Notes: a model not told the origin generated them from the sequence alone. A stretch of 64,000 nucleotides of DNA from Burkholderia sp. GAS332 (GCA_900142905.1 FSRV01000002.1:372001-436000); one strand, 5' to 3'. Shown: positions 42,929 to 51,532, numbered from the stretch's first letter. Program-made: numbers and translations.

Positions 42929-44107
42929 TTACGCCTCGAGCCGGTGCAATGCGTGCCGGGCGATCATCAGTTCTTCGTTGGTCGGAATGACCCAGACGTC
43001 GACGGCGCTTTGCGGATCGCTGATGCGCGGTCCGTGCTTCGCATTCGCCTGCGCATCGAGCGAGACGCCAAGCCACGCCGCCGCCCGGCACACACGCTCG
43101 CGGACGGGCGCCGCATATTCGCCAATACCCGCCGTGAAGACGATCGCATCGAGCCCGCCGAGTGCGGCTGCGAGTGACCCGAGTTCTCGCGAGATCCGAT
43201 AGCAAAACAGGTCGACGGCAACGGCTGCGGCGGGCGCGTCGCTCGCGAGCAGCGTGCGCATGTCGCTGGAAATACCGGAAACACCGAGCAAGCCTGAGCG
43301 TTTGTAGAGCAGTGTTTCGATCGCGCGGGCATCCATATGCGCCTCTTCCATCATCCATAGCACGACGCCAGGATCGAGGCTTCCCGAACGTGTGCCCATG
43401 ACAAGCCCTTCGACGGCGGTGAAGCCCATCGTACTGGCGATACTCTTGCCGTGACTCAGCGCCGTCATGCTCGCGCCGTTGCCCAGATGCAGCACGACGG
43501 TCTTGCCGTGGGCGGCGCGCTCGTCGTATTGCGGCAGGACACTGGCGACGTACTCATACGACAGGCCATGAAACCCATAACGCCGCACGCCACGCTGCGT
43601 GATCTCGGGTGGCAGTGCGAAGCGCGTCGCCACCGCGGGCTGGGTGTGGTGGAACGCGGTGTCGAAGCATGCGATCTGTGGCACCTCCGGGTTGCGCGCC
43701 TGTATCGACCGGATCGCGGCGAGGTTATGCGGCTGATGGAGTGGCGCGAGTGGAATGAGCGCTTCCAGTTCCGCAAGCACGTTCGCGTCGACACGGACGG
43801 GCGCTGAATAGCGTTCTCCGCCGTGCACGACGCGATGACCCACGGCGAGCAATCTCGCGTCGCCTGCGTGTCCGCGCAGCCATTCCAGCAGGAACGCGAT
43901 TGCGTTGTCGTGGCCGAGAGGTTCGCCCGCCGGCCAACGCTTGTCGTCGATGATTTCACCCCCTTGCCGTTTGACCTGAAAGCGCGGGTTGGTGTAGATC
44001 TCTTCGAGCTTGCCGCCAGCGATCGGGTCGAGCTTGCCGTCGCTCACTGCGAATGCATGAAACTTGATGCTGGACGATCCCGCATTAATGACCAGAATGA
44101 CATCCAT
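42929..44107 (-). CDS. ackA: Acetate kinase
   Basis: A 392-residue acetate kinase of the ASKHA fold. The N-terminal VINAGSSSIKF (phosphate 1), RVVHGGERY, CFDTAFHHT, and GFHGLSYEYV motifs, the nucleotide loop HLGNGAS and FTAGIGEYAAPVRERV are all present. It interconverts acetate plus ATP with acetyl phosphate plus ADP. The start at 44107 lies 11 bases after the stop of the phosphotransacylase gene, so the two form an operon for acetyl-phosphate metabolism, commonly anaerobic or overflow. FNR is encoded 2.6 kb away. Confidence 0.97.
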   Translation of the reverse strand: MDVILVINAGSSSIKFHAFAVSDGKLDPIAGGKLEEIYTNPRFQVKRQGGEIIDDKRWPAGEPLGHDNAIAFLLEWLRGHAGDARLLAVGHRVVHGGERYSAPVRVDANVLAELEALIPLAPLHQPHNLAAIRSIQARNPEVPQIACFDTAFHHTQPAVATRFALPPEITQRGVRRYGFHGLSYEYVASVLPQYDERAAHGKTVVLHLGNGASMTALSHGKSIASTMGFTAVEGLVMGTRSGSLDPGVVLWMMEEAHMDARAIETLLYKRSGLLGVSGISSDMRTLLASDAPAAAVAVDLFCYRISRELGSLAAALGGLDAIVFTAGIGEYAAPVRERVCRAAAWLGVSLDAQANAKHGPRISDPQSAVDVWVIPTNEELMIARHALHRLEA

Positions 44108-44118
44108 GCGTGACCCCG

Positions 44119-45060
44119 TTAGACGATGGCAGCGGAAAGCTTCTCGCGGCGCGCGAGTGCGACGAGCGAAGCGACCGCGCACGACGCGAGCCGCGTCATC
44201 ACCGAGTCGGCGCGACTGGTGAGGATGATGGGCACCTTCGCCCCCAGCACGATGCCGGCAGCATCCGCGCCGGCGAGAAACGACAGGCTCTTGGCGAGCA
44301 GATTGCCGGCTTCGAGGTCTGGTACGACGAGCACGTTGGCATGCCCGGCCACCGGCGACGAAATGCCTTTGATTTTCGCGGCCTCTTCGCTGATTGCATT
44401 GTCGAGGGCGAGGGGGCCGTCGAGAATTCCGCCGGTGATCTGTTGGCGGTCGGCCATTTTGCACAGGGCGGCGGCGTCGAGCGTCGAGGGCACCTTTGAG
44501 TTCACGGTTTCCATTGCCGAAAGGATCGCCACCCGCGCCTCCGGAAAGCGCAACGCGTGCGCGAGGTCGATGGCGTTTTGCACGATGTCGCGTTTCTCGT
44601 CGAGTGTCGGCGAGATGTTGACGGCGGCGTCGGTGATGATCAAGGCGTCCTCGCGGCCGGGCACGTCCATCACGAAGCAATGGCTGACGCGCCGCTCGGT
44701 GCGCAGCCCCGTGCCGCGCGCCACGACCGCGGCCATCAGTTCATCCGTGTGCAGCGAGCCTTTCATCAGGGCTTCTGCCTTCCCCTCATGCACGAGTTGT
44801 ACGGCGACTTCTGCCGCCGCGTGACTGTGCGGCACATCGACGATGGTCAGGCCGCCGAGGTCAAGCTTGCCCTCCCGGGCGGCCGTCTCGAGCTTGGCGC
44901 GCGGCGCCACCAGGATCGGTGCAATGAGACCGAGGCGCGCGGCTTCGATCACAGAGGACAGGGAATCGTGATCGCATGGATGGGCAACGGCGGTCGGTAA
45001 TGGCGGCAGCGTTGCCGCGAAAGCGACCAGGCGCTCGTATTTTTCGCGTTTATGTTCCAC
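44119..45060 (-). CDS. pta: Phosphate acetyl/butyryl transferase
   Basis: A 313-residue short phosphotransacylase with no N-terminal regulatory domain. The motifs ALMKGSLHTDELMAAVV, SHCFVMDVPGREDALIITDAAVNI and VVPDLEAGNLLAKSLSFLAGADAAGIVLGAKVPIILTSR mark the PTA/PTB family. It converts acyl-CoA plus phosphate to acyl phosphate, which AckA uses to make ATP. Acetyl-CoA is the likely substrate given ackA directly downstream, but the short form resembles phosphate butyryltransferases as well. Confidence 0.9.
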   Translation of the reverse strand: MEHKREKYERLVAFAATLPPLPTAVAHPCDHDSLSSVIEAARLGLIAPILVAPRAKLETAAREGKLDLGGLTIVDVPHSHAAAEVAVQLVHEGKAEALMKGSLHTDELMAAVVARGTGLRTERRVSHCFVMDVPGREDALIITDAAVNISPTLDEKRDIVQNAIDLAHALRFPEARVAILSAMETVNSKVPSTLDAAALCKMADRQQITGGILDGPLALDNAISEEAAKIKGISSPVAGHANVLVVPDLEAGNLLAKSLSFLAGADAAGIVLGAKVPIILTSRADSVMTRLASCAVASLVALARREKLSAAIV

Positions 45061-45210
45061 GTTGTATGCCCTTGATTGGCTGGAATCGCGGATGCCCGGC
45101 GGCGAAGAGCCATCGGGTATCCGTCATCACATGCGTTGTTATTCGAGCTTCTGGCTCGCGTTGGCCCGCGGCACTGCTTTCGTTTTCGAGGCCGATTCAA
45201 AAATGGTCAG

Positions 45211-45233
45211 AACGCGCGCGAGATCGGCGCGTT
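45211..45233 (-). terminator. Weak hairpin at the end of the EgtB-like gene
   Basis: AACGCGC and GCGCGTT form a seven-base stem overlapping the stop codon. On the minus strand a five-T run follows about nine bases later. This is a low-grade terminator candidate. Confidence 0.3.
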
Positions 45234-46554
45234 AGTGGTCGGTCACCCTCACACACCTGAACCCCGCATACACATATTGATAATGTGGCTGAAACCAGTT
45301 GCGAAACGCCGGCCGCAACATGCATTGCGCGGTGCGCGCCGAACCGCCTTTGATCACGTAATGCTGCCCGTCGAAAAAATTGGCGGAGTAGCCCGGATAA
45401 AACGGAAACGCTTCAAACCCCGGCAGTGCGTCGAACACCGTGGAGGTCCACTCCCAGCCATTGCCGAATTGACCTTCCACGCCGAACGCGCTGACGTTGT
45501 CCGGATGCGCGTCGACCGGCTGCGGGTCCCAGCTACGAAAATCGAAATTGCCCGACATCGCATGCGGTGCGCCATGTGCCGCGCGTTGCCATTGTGCTTC
45601 GCTGGGTAGTGTCTTGCCGGCCCAGCGCGCGTAGGCGCTGGCTTCGGCGTGACTCACGTACGCCGGCCAGTCGAGCGGCAGTGGCACTTCGTCGAACATG
45701 GTGCGCAGCATCCATGTGCGGTTTTGATCGCTTCCCGTGTGCTGCGACCAGCAGGCGGGATGCGCGATATGTTCGGCTTCTTTCCAGGCCCAATCCTTGT
45801 CCGTCCACCACCTCGGTTCGCGATAGCCGCCTGCCTCGATGAACTCACGAAACGCACCGTTCGTCACCATATGGCGGTCGATCTCGAACGCCGGTACGTC
45901 AACGCGCATTTCGCCGAACTCGTTGTCCCAACCAAAACGCCCACTTTCACGTGACATGCCGAGCACCGTTGCGCCAGCCGGCACGTTGACCATCGACGAT
46001 AACGCCTCATGTGGTTCAGACCGGGTGAGCACCGGCTCCTGCAAGCCGGTGACTTTCTGCGCAAGCGGCAACTGATGCAGCATGTACGCGAGCGTTTCAG
46101 CATGCATCAGCCGATGCTCGATCGCGACGTTCAGCAACTGCTCGGACGCTTGAGCATGCGCGCCCTCGCGGCCGACATGCGCCGAGTCGCTCAGTGCATC
46201 GAGTTCGCGGTCGATCTGCTCGCGGGCGCGCAGCGCGTAGCCGCGCACGGCGTCGAGCGACGGCCAGTCGCCAGGTTGATCGGTCGGAAAGCCGCCGTCG
46301 ACAGGGTCAATGCCGAAAGCGAAGAGCTGGTCGAGGTGCGGATCGAACGCCGGCAAATCGCACAGACGTTGATCGAAAAGATTACGGTCGAAAGCTTCCA
46401 GATGGCCGACATAAAACACGATCCGGTGGCGCTCGCGGATCGGCCGTTCATACAGAAACTCGGGTTTGACGATGGAAAACAGCGCGTCGGTCACTTGACG
46501 CGCGTCGATCAGACGCTGGACCAGCGGGTGACGCGGGGCGGGGTCGCGATTCAT
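45232..46554 (-). CDS. EgtB-like nonheme iron enzyme (DinB plus FGE-sulfatase domains)
   Basis: A 440-residue protein with an N-terminal DinB_2-like four-helix domain (about 10-165; HxxxE-type metal ligands in IVFYVGHLEAFD and IEHRLMHAETLAYML) and a C-terminal formylglycine-generating/sulfatase-modifying (SUMF1) domain (about 190-440; KTLPSEAQWQRAAHG, GNGWEWTSTVF, RPAFRNWFQPHYQYVYAGFRCVR). This is the EgtB layout, in which an iron enzyme makes the sulfoxide bond in ergothioneine synthesis. No EgtD methyltransferase is nearby, so another thiol-histidine or unrelated substrate is possible. AAGGAG precedes the ATG at 46554. Confidence 0.85.
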   Translation of the reverse strand: MNRDPAPRHPLVQRLIDARQVTDALFSIVKPEFLYERPIRERHRIVFYVGHLEAFDRNLFDQRLCDLPAFDPHLDQLFAFGIDPVDGGFPTDQPGDWPSLDAVRGYALRAREQIDRELDALSDSAHVGREGAHAQASEQLLNVAIEHRLMHAETLAYMLHQLPLAQKVTGLQEPVLTRSEPHEALSSMVNVPAGATVLGMSRESGRFGWDNEFGEMRVDVPAFEIDRHMVTNGAFREFIEAGGYREPRWWTDKDWAWKEAEHIAHPACWSQHTGSDQNRTWMLRTMFDEVPLPLDWPAYVSHAEASAYARWAGKTLPSEAQWQRAAHGAPHAMSGNFDFRSWDPQPVDAHPDNVSAFGVEGQFGNGWEWTSTVFDALPGFEAFPFYPGYSANFFDGQHYVIKGGSARTAQCMLRPAFRNWFQPHYQYVYAGFRCVRVTDH

Positions 46555-46685
46555 TTCGCCAAGTCTCCTTGCGGGGGACGGACTAAAGACTGTACCCGCT
46601 CGCAGAAGCCATGCCAAGCCGAATGCGCGCTAAAAAACAGGCGGGCGAGGACGTGGCTGCGCGGGCCAGGTCCTGCACGTAGGGC

Positions 46686-47483
46686 TTATACCTTCTGCAA
46701 GCCTTCCAGATCGACGATCCGGATGTGTTTGCCTTGTGTGTCGATCAGGCCGCGTTTTTGAAATCTTGACAGTGTGCGGCTCACGGTTTCGAGCGTCATG
46801 CCGAGGTAGCTGCCCATGTCCTCGCGTGTCATGCGCAAATTGAATTCGGCGGATGAATAGCCGCGTTGCGCGTTGCGCTCCGACACGTCGAGCAGAAATG
46901 CCGCCACGCGTTCGTCCGCTGAAAGCGAGCCGAGCACCATCATCTGCCCCGCTTCGCGGACGATCTGTTCGCCCAGCAGCTTGTGCAGACGGTCCTGCAT
47001 CGAACTGATTTCGCGGCACAGGGACTTGAGGGCGGGGTAGGGGACGATACAAACGGTGCTGTCTTCAAGGGCGAGGGCGCTGCATGCATGCACGTCTTCG
47101 CTGATGCCGTCGAGACCGAGCGCTTCGCCGGCGAGGCACAAGCCGGTGACCTGTTCGCGGCCGTCCCGGTGCGCCATGACGGTTTTCATGGAGCCGGAAC
47201 GCACGGCGTAAACATTGTCGAAGCGGTCGCCGCTGCGATACAGCGCTTCGCCGCGCTGCACCGAGCGCGCGGTGCAAATGAGCGCTTCGAGTTTCGTGAG
47301 TTCGTCGGGCGACAAGCCTTGCGGCATGCAGAGCGCCCGCATCGAACAGCTCGAACAGCGCGCGGCGGTGCGCGCGGTGGCCCTCACCGGCGCGGCACGA
47401 CGGCCGCCACGTGCCGGCGACGAAATCGGAGTGGAATCATCGGCAGCGCCGGCGGTGCCAGTAACAGCGGTAGGAGTAAGCAT
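46686..47483 (-). CDS. fnr: FNR-type oxygen-sensing regulator
   Basis: A 265-residue Crp/Fnr-family activator with the four cysteines of the FNR [4Fe-4S] cluster: Cys43, Cys46, Cys52 (CSSCSMRALC) and Cys145 (DSTVCIVPYP). The cNMP-like beta-roll and the C-terminal helix-turn-helix (MTREDMGSYLGMTLETVSRTLSRF, with ExxSR in the recognition helix) follow the E. coli order. It has an extra 25-residue Ala/Arg-rich N-terminus. It should activate low-oxygen genes. A near-consensus FNR box lies upstream of the adjacent universal stress protein gene. Confidence 0.95.
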   Translation of the reverse strand: MLTPTAVTGTAGAADDSTPISSPARGGRRAAPVRATARTAARCSSCSMRALCMPQGLSPDELTKLEALICTARSVQRGEALYRSGDRFDNVYAVRSGSMKTVMAHRDGREQVTGLCLAGEALGLDGISEDVHACSALALEDSTVCIVPYPALKSLCREISSMQDRLHKLLGEQIVREAGQMMVLGSLSADERVAAFLLDVSERNAQRGYSSAEFNLRMTREDMGSYLGMTLETVSRTLSRFQKRGLIDTQGKHIRIVDLEGLQKV

Positions 47484-47729
47484 GTTCTGCAGCCATTTGT
47501 AAGGGTGATGACTGATTGTCCCACCGCCCCTGCCCCCCGATTAGCGACAAAATGACGCGTCCACGCAGTTAGGCATCTTGAGCAATGTCACCCTTGCATG
47601 CCTGCTTGTGGTTATGGACTGCTATGCATCGTGGCAAAACGTGCCCTGCTCTGATTTTGGAGATAAGGTTCTGCGTGTGCGGCCCCATGCGGCAAAGCAC
47701 ACGCAGTGGCAAGGTGCGTTACCCCGCGT

Positions 47730-48197
47730 TCAGGCGTCTTGACTTGCCTTGCCTGTAGCGGACGGGATCAGCAGGACCGGCAAGGTCGCCTGACGCACGC
47801 AGCGCTCTGCGACACTGCCGAGAATCAGGCGCTGAAAACCACGCCGGCCATGCGTGCCCATCACTAGCAGATCGGCGTTGAAGTCGGCGGCCGCTTTTAG
47901 GATGACCACCGACACGTCGTCGAGCGAGGAGGCTTCGCTCACGGCGAGCTCACCCTTGACGCCTTGCGCCGCCATGGCCTGGGCGAATTCAGCGCCGAGT
48001 TCCTTGCCTTCTTCGACCAGGCGGTTACGCAGAATGGACGGGTCGTAGCCGGGCGCCTCGAAATACATCGGTGTGTTTTCGACGACGTAAAACGGTTGCA
48101 AGACAGCGCCGGTGGATTTCGCAAGCGCGAGCGCTGCTTCGAATGCCCGGCGCGAGGTGTGGCTGCCATCGACCGCTACAAGGATGCGTGTGTACAT
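47730..48197 (-). CDS. Universal stress protein (UspA family)
   Basis: A 155-residue single-domain Usp. YTRILVAVDGSHTSRRAFEAAL opens the fold. The ATP-binding loop GTHGRRGFQRLILGSVAERCVR (G-2x-G-9x-G-S) is intact, so ATP binding is expected. It acts in the cytosol during energy or oxygen stress. It shares strand and neighbourhood with fnr, and a candidate FNR site lies 115 bases upstream of its ATG. Confidence 0.94.
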   Translation of the reverse strand: MYTRILVAVDGSHTSRRAFEAALALAKSTGAVLQPFYVVENTPMYFEAPGYDPSILRNRLVEEGKELGAEFAQAMAAQGVKGELAVSEASSLDDVSVVILKAAADFNADLLVMGTHGRRGFQRLILGSVAERCVRQATLPVLLIPSATGKASQDA

Positions 48198-48311
48198 ATC
48201 GACTCCGCGTCTGAAGGATTCGGATCCCGCGGCCGTTGCACCCGGCCGGGCTCATTGACCATTTATTACCGATGCGAGCTTAAATGATCGCTGAAAAAGA
48301 TGCATCGCGTC

Positions 48312-48325
48312 TGGATGTAAATCAA
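48312..48325 (-). promoter_or_regulatory. Candidate FNR box upstream of the usp gene
   Basis: On the minus strand the site reads TTGAT-TTAC-ATCCA, nine of ten matches to the FNR consensus TTGAT-N4-ATCAA. It lies 115-128 bases before the usp ATG. At the usual -41.5 position it would give an mRNA leader of about 75-80 bases. FNR itself is encoded next door. Confidence 0.6.
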
Positions 48326-48487
48326 ACATTTGTCAAATTTTGCGATAACGGCGCTTTACACGGCGCGCTCCGTGCAGCGGGCGTTTGCGGCGTTCCTGGT
48401 TAGCCATCGTGCAGCGATCAAATCAAGATAGGGACAGGTTTGCCTTACAATCAGGACCTACTCAGACAAGCTGCTTCAGCACCGCTG

Positions 48488-49177
48488 ATGAACGAGCGCA
48501 AAACGACGGGCTTGCCCGACAAGATCTACGGCGACATCCTCAATCGCATTCTTGAAGGCGAGTACAAGGAGGGTGAGCGGCTGCCTACCGAGCATGCGCT
48601 GGCCGAACGCTTTGCGACGTCGCGGCCGACCGTGCGCGAAGCGCTCGCGCGCTTGCGGGCGGACGGGATCATCATGACGCGGCACGGTTCGGGTACCACG
48701 GTGGCGCGCCGGCCGGACCCGGATGTGCGCCGCTTCGCGCCGCTCGAAACGCTGTCCGACATCCGCCGCTGCTATGAATTTCGCATCGTGACCGAAGCGG
48801 GCGCGGCCGAGCAGGCCGCGCTCAAGGCCGACGCCGACGACATCGCCGCGATCCAGCATGCGTGGGACCAGTTGGAACGTATCATCGAGACCCGGGGTAT
48901 TGGCGCCCAGGACGATTTCATGTTCCATCTGGCGGTGGCGCGCGCTTCGAAGAACCCGTTTTTCATCACGGTCATGTCGTTCATCGAAGAACAGATTCTG
49001 TTCAGCATGAACTTGTCTCGAAATCTGTCGCTGGTGAAGACGGTGGAGCGGCAGCGGCTCGTGCAGGACGAACATCTGGCCGTGCTCGAGGCGATCCGCC
49101 GCAAGGACGGCCCCGCAGCAGGGAAGGCGATGCGCGCGCATCTTGAGAATGCGCTTGAGCGGATGTTCGGTTCCTGA
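48488..49177 (+). CDS. FadR-subfamily GntR regulator
   Basis: A 229-residue GntR regulator with an N-terminal winged helix (about 5-75; KIYGDILNRILEGEYKEGERLPTEHALAERF, interrupted, then RPTVREALARLRADGII) and a C-terminal FCD ligand domain with conserved Asp/His metal positions (DDFMFHLAVARASKNPFF). FadR-type proteins often sense sugar acids or fatty acyl derivatives. A sugar-acid catabolic operon with FadR-type operator sequences begins 2.3 kb downstream, beyond the quorum-sensing genes. A TTG start at 48440 with AGGGACAGG before it is a real alternative that adds 16 residues. Confidence 0.9.
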   Translation: MNERKTTGLPDKIYGDILNRILEGEYKEGERLPTEHALAERFATSRPTVREALARLRADGIIMTRHGSGTTVARRPDPDVRRFAPLETLSDIRRCYEFRIVTEAGAAEQAALKADADDIAAIQHAWDQLERIIETRGIGAQDDFMFHLAVARASKNPFFITVMSFIEEQILFSMNLSRNLSLVKTVERQRLVQDEHLAVLEAIRRKDGPAAGKAMRAHLENALERMFGS

Positions 49178-49211
49178 GCAAGCGCAACGCGGCCCCAATC
49201 GCTTCCAGGCT

Positions 49212-49805
49212 TCAGGCGGCAGCAGCCATCGGTCCGAACAGGGCGGTGTGGGTCTTCGGACTGATCGCGATATCCAGCGCCACGGCCCGTTCCACGCCGA
49301 TCTGCACGGGCGCCCCGAGCCGGCTGATATCCATCCCGGTCTTGCGCAGCATCCGTTCGATCGGCGTAGTGGTCACCGTAACGTAACGTGTGATGCCCGT
49401 CCGTTCGGCGAACGCTATGACCTCGCGAATCGCTTGCATCGTCAGATCGGCAAAGCCGAACGACTGCTCCTCGCCGCTGGTTTCGATTGCGAACCGGCTC
49501 AGCTCCCAGATATGCCGCCCTATCGGCGCATCTGCGCCATGCAGCAATTGCGGGAAGGTGTCTTTAAGCATGTTCGGCCCCTCCGTCGGCATCAGACGCC
49601 AACAGCCGCGCACCCGCCCGTCATCGTCCTGAATCAGCATGTAGAGTGGCCCGAGGGCGTCGTAGCCGTCGATCTCCATGCCCGCGATGGTCGGGATGTC
49701 CCACCCGAGTCTCCCGTGAAACACCCGAGCCCGCAGGCGGTACATCTCATTGATGTCCGCGTTGTCGAATTCTTGCCGCATTCCAATCCGGATCGCTGTT
49801 TGCAT
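49212..49805 (-). CDS. luxI: Acyl-homoserine-lactone synthase (LuxI family)
   Basis: A 197-residue AHL synthase. The conserved N-terminal block is RARVFHGRLGW, with a following Glu/Asp/Asp set in GMEIDGYDALG, then GCWRLMPTEGPNML and WELSRFAIE, the invariant residues of the family. It makes an AHL from acyl-ACP and S-adenosylmethionine. With the divergent rsaL gene and luxR beyond it, the arrangement equals PpuI-RsaL-PpuR of Pseudomonas putida and the BraI-RsaL-BraR system of Paraburkholderia, which favours a 3-oxo long-chain product (inference). The start at 49805 gives the family length. Confidence 0.95.
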   Translation of the reverse strand: MQTAIRIGMRQEFDNADINEMYRLRARVFHGRLGWDIPTIAGMEIDGYDALGPLYMLIQDDDGRVRGCWRLMPTEGPNMLKDTFPQLLHGADAPIGRHIWELSRFAIETSGEEQSFGFADLTMQAIREVIAFAERTGITRYVTVTTTPIERMLRKTGMDISRLGAPVQIGVERAVALDIAISPKTHTALFGPMAAAA

Positions 49806-49872
49806 GACGTTCTCCTGAACGTGTTGGGGTACCCAATACGCAAGGAAAGTTATGCATTTTGAATCAGTTTGC

Positions 49873-49894
49873 CACCTACCTACCTGGATAGGTG
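49873..49894. promoter_or_regulatory. Candidate lux box / RsaL site
   Basis: CACCTA, ten bases, TAGGTG: a 22-bp dyad between luxI (68 bases to its ATG) and the divergent rsaL gene (65 bases). A tighter overlapping dyad, ACCTA, six bases, TAGGT (49878-49893), is also present. The position fits joint control by the LuxR activator and the RsaL repressor. Confidence 0.6.
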
Positions 49895-49959
49895 TGCATG
49901 CGGATCGGATAACGCAGAATTCGAGATAAGCCTCAGCACTCAACCGACGGGACACAAAA

Positions 49960-50277
49960 ATGGAACTTCTCGAAAACCACTGGCAAGCGCAACCCTCGGT
50001 CCAAACCCGCCCGGCAGAGCCGTCTTCGGCGGTGGATCGCGTCCTGATCATTGGCTATCGCAAGAAGAAGAAAGAGAGCCAGCGCCGCTTCTGGGCACGC
50101 TTCGGCGTGACGCAGTCGCGTGGCAGCCGGTTCGAATCGGGCGCCGAGATTCCGGCGCCGGTGTCGATCCTGTTGGGCCTCTACTTCACCAAAACCGTTT
50201 CCGACGCCGATCTGGGCCGGGCCGAGCGGGTGCTGTTCAGCCGCGACGCTGCCGCCTTGCTCAACCCGGGTCAATAA
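49960..50277 (+). CDS. rsaL: RsaL-like repressor of the AHL synthase gene
   Basis: A 105-residue DNA-binding protein. The helix-turn-helix core RRFWARFGVTQSRGSRFESG with IPAPVSILLGLYF closely follows RsaL of Pseudomonas, which represses the AHL synthase gene and gives homeostatic signal control. It is somewhat longer than the 80-residue P. aeruginosa protein because of an extended N-terminus. It is divergent from luxI and its last 17 bases overlap the 3' end of the convergent luxR gene. Confidence 0.9.
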   Translation: MELLENHWQAQPSVQTRPAEPSSAVDRVLIIGYRKKKKESQRRFWARFGVTQSRGSRFESGAEIPAPVSILLGLYFTKTVSDADLGRAERVLFSRDAAALLNPGQ

Positions 50278-50989
50278 GCCCCAGCTGCGCGGCGATCACG
50301 GCCGCCGCGCGCCGCGAATTCACACCGAATTTCGTCCTGATGTTCTTCATGTGGAAGTTCACCACGGCTTCCGAACAGCTCAGGATTTGGGAGATTTCCC
50401 AGGTGGATTTGCCGCGCGCGGTCCATTTCAGACATTCGCGTTCGCGCGGCGTGAGCTTGGGCAATAAAGTCTGAGCGTGCGTATTCAGATGGCGCTGGCT
50501 GGTGTCAATCACCAGATCGCGCAGCAGCACCAGATTCGGCAATGCAGCATTGACATCACGGCAGAACGTGCCGGCCGGATTGCTGTCATTGACGAAGCAC
50601 ATCATGCCGGCTTCCTGGTTCGGCCCATGAATGGGCAACGACACACCGGCGCGCAGGCCATGCCCGCAGGCTTCTTCGTACAATGATTGTTGCGGTGCGG
50701 ACGTAAAAATGTCGGGCGACCAGATCAGCGGTGCGGCGCGTGTCATGCAATGCGCAACAGTCGGGTCGATGTGCACGAGACCCTGTTCGTCGTAGGTGCG
50801 TCGCCACGTTGGCGCGTAGGTGCTCCGCACATAGGCGTCTTCAAGGCGCATGGTCGGGCGCGGCAGCATGGCGATCAGGATCCTGTCGAACCCCCACGTG
50901 TCGGCAAGGCCCGCGATCGCACTGAACCATTCCGCTTCATCTGCGGCGTTCAGTAGCGGCGCCATCTCCTCGATAAAATGTAGCGACAA
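50261..50989 (-). CDS. luxR: LuxR-family AHL receptor
   Basis: A 242-residue quorum-sensing regulator. The autoinducer-binding domain (about 15-165) keeps the conserved WRRTYDEQGLVHIDPTVAH, PLIWSP and GLRAGVSLPIHG residues. The C-terminal LuxR helix-turn-helix (about 180-240) has LTPRERECLKWTARGKSTWEIS. It begins with TTG after GAGAG; no better start is in frame. It faces rsaL and overlaps its end by 17 bases. It is the cognate receptor for the luxI product. Confidence 0.95.
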   Translation of the reverse strand: MSLHFIEEMAPLLNAADEAEWFSAIAGLADTWGFDRILIAMLPRPTMRLEDAYVRSTYAPTWRRTYDEQGLVHIDPTVAHCMTRAAPLIWSPDIFTSAPQQSLYEEACGHGLRAGVSLPIHGPNQEAGMMCFVNDSNPAGTFCRDVNAALPNLVLLRDLVIDTSQRHLNTHAQTLLPKLTPRERECLKWTARGKSTWEISQILSCSEAVVNFHMKNIRTKFGVNSRRAAAVIAAQLGLIDPG

Positions 50990-51257
50990 TTTGGTTCTCT
51001 CAGACTCGCAAACGTCTCGTTGCGGTTAATTGCGGTACGGCGACCTGGCCGGCTGTTTTTATGTTCACAATCTATCACTAAATATTATTTTACAGGCCAA
51101 GGGCGATTTCTAAAGCGTCCGCCCAGCAACGGTTCTGCAAAGAAGCGAGCGAGTTACTCCTTATATCGGATTTTTTGACCGAATTAACATTCATGGGTCG
51201 GTAAAGTGGGTAATTTTCTCGTAGTAGCGTTTTTGATGCCTTTGATCGGCAACATTA

Positions 51258-51268
51258 TTGTCAAACCA
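51258..51268. promoter_or_regulatory. Upstream FadR-type operator candidate
   Basis: TTGTCAAACCA fits the FadR-subfamily pattern TNGTNNNACNA and lies within an ATTG ... CAAT dyad. It is 210 bases upstream of the operator that overlaps the promoter, so looping or cooperative repression would be possible. Confidence 0.35.
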
Positions 51269-51466
51269 ATTTTAATGACGACGCATGGCGGAATTCAGTG
51301 AAATACGACGCTAATTGCGTAATTGTTAATTCCGCTTTGCTCTCCGCCATTCTCGAACGCCCGCGTGCTGCACGCTTTCGTCATACGAAAGCGCGGTGCC
51401 GCACGTTGTCAGCTTTGTTCTAGCGTCGACTTTGGCTCACGATTGCGCCGTGACATCCGCGGCCAA

Positions 51467-51501
51467 GTTGTTTGACAACATTGTGAGCCCGGTGCTACCT
51501 T
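51467..51501 (+). promoter_or_regulatory. Promoter with overlapping FadR-type operator
   Basis: A consensus -35 TTGACA (51472-51477) is followed after 18 bases by a -10-like TACCTT (51496-51501). The perfect dyad GTTGT, three bases, ACAAC (51467-51479) covers the -35 and includes TTGTTTGACAA, an exact match to TNGTNNNACNA. A FadR-type repressor bound here would block the promoter. It faces the sugar-acid operon, 32 bases from the first ATG. Confidence 0.6.
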
Positions 51502-51532
51502 GAACGTCCAGTGCTGGTGCGTTTGAGGTGTC

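Larger units (their letters stand above)
50990..51532. other. Intergenic region between luxR and the sugar-acid operon
   Basis: About 540 bases, notably AT-rich between 51040 and 51350 compared with the flanks. No gene was seen. It holds two matches to the FadR-subfamily operator pattern and the putative promoter of the downstream operon, which are annotated separately. Confidence 0.6.
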
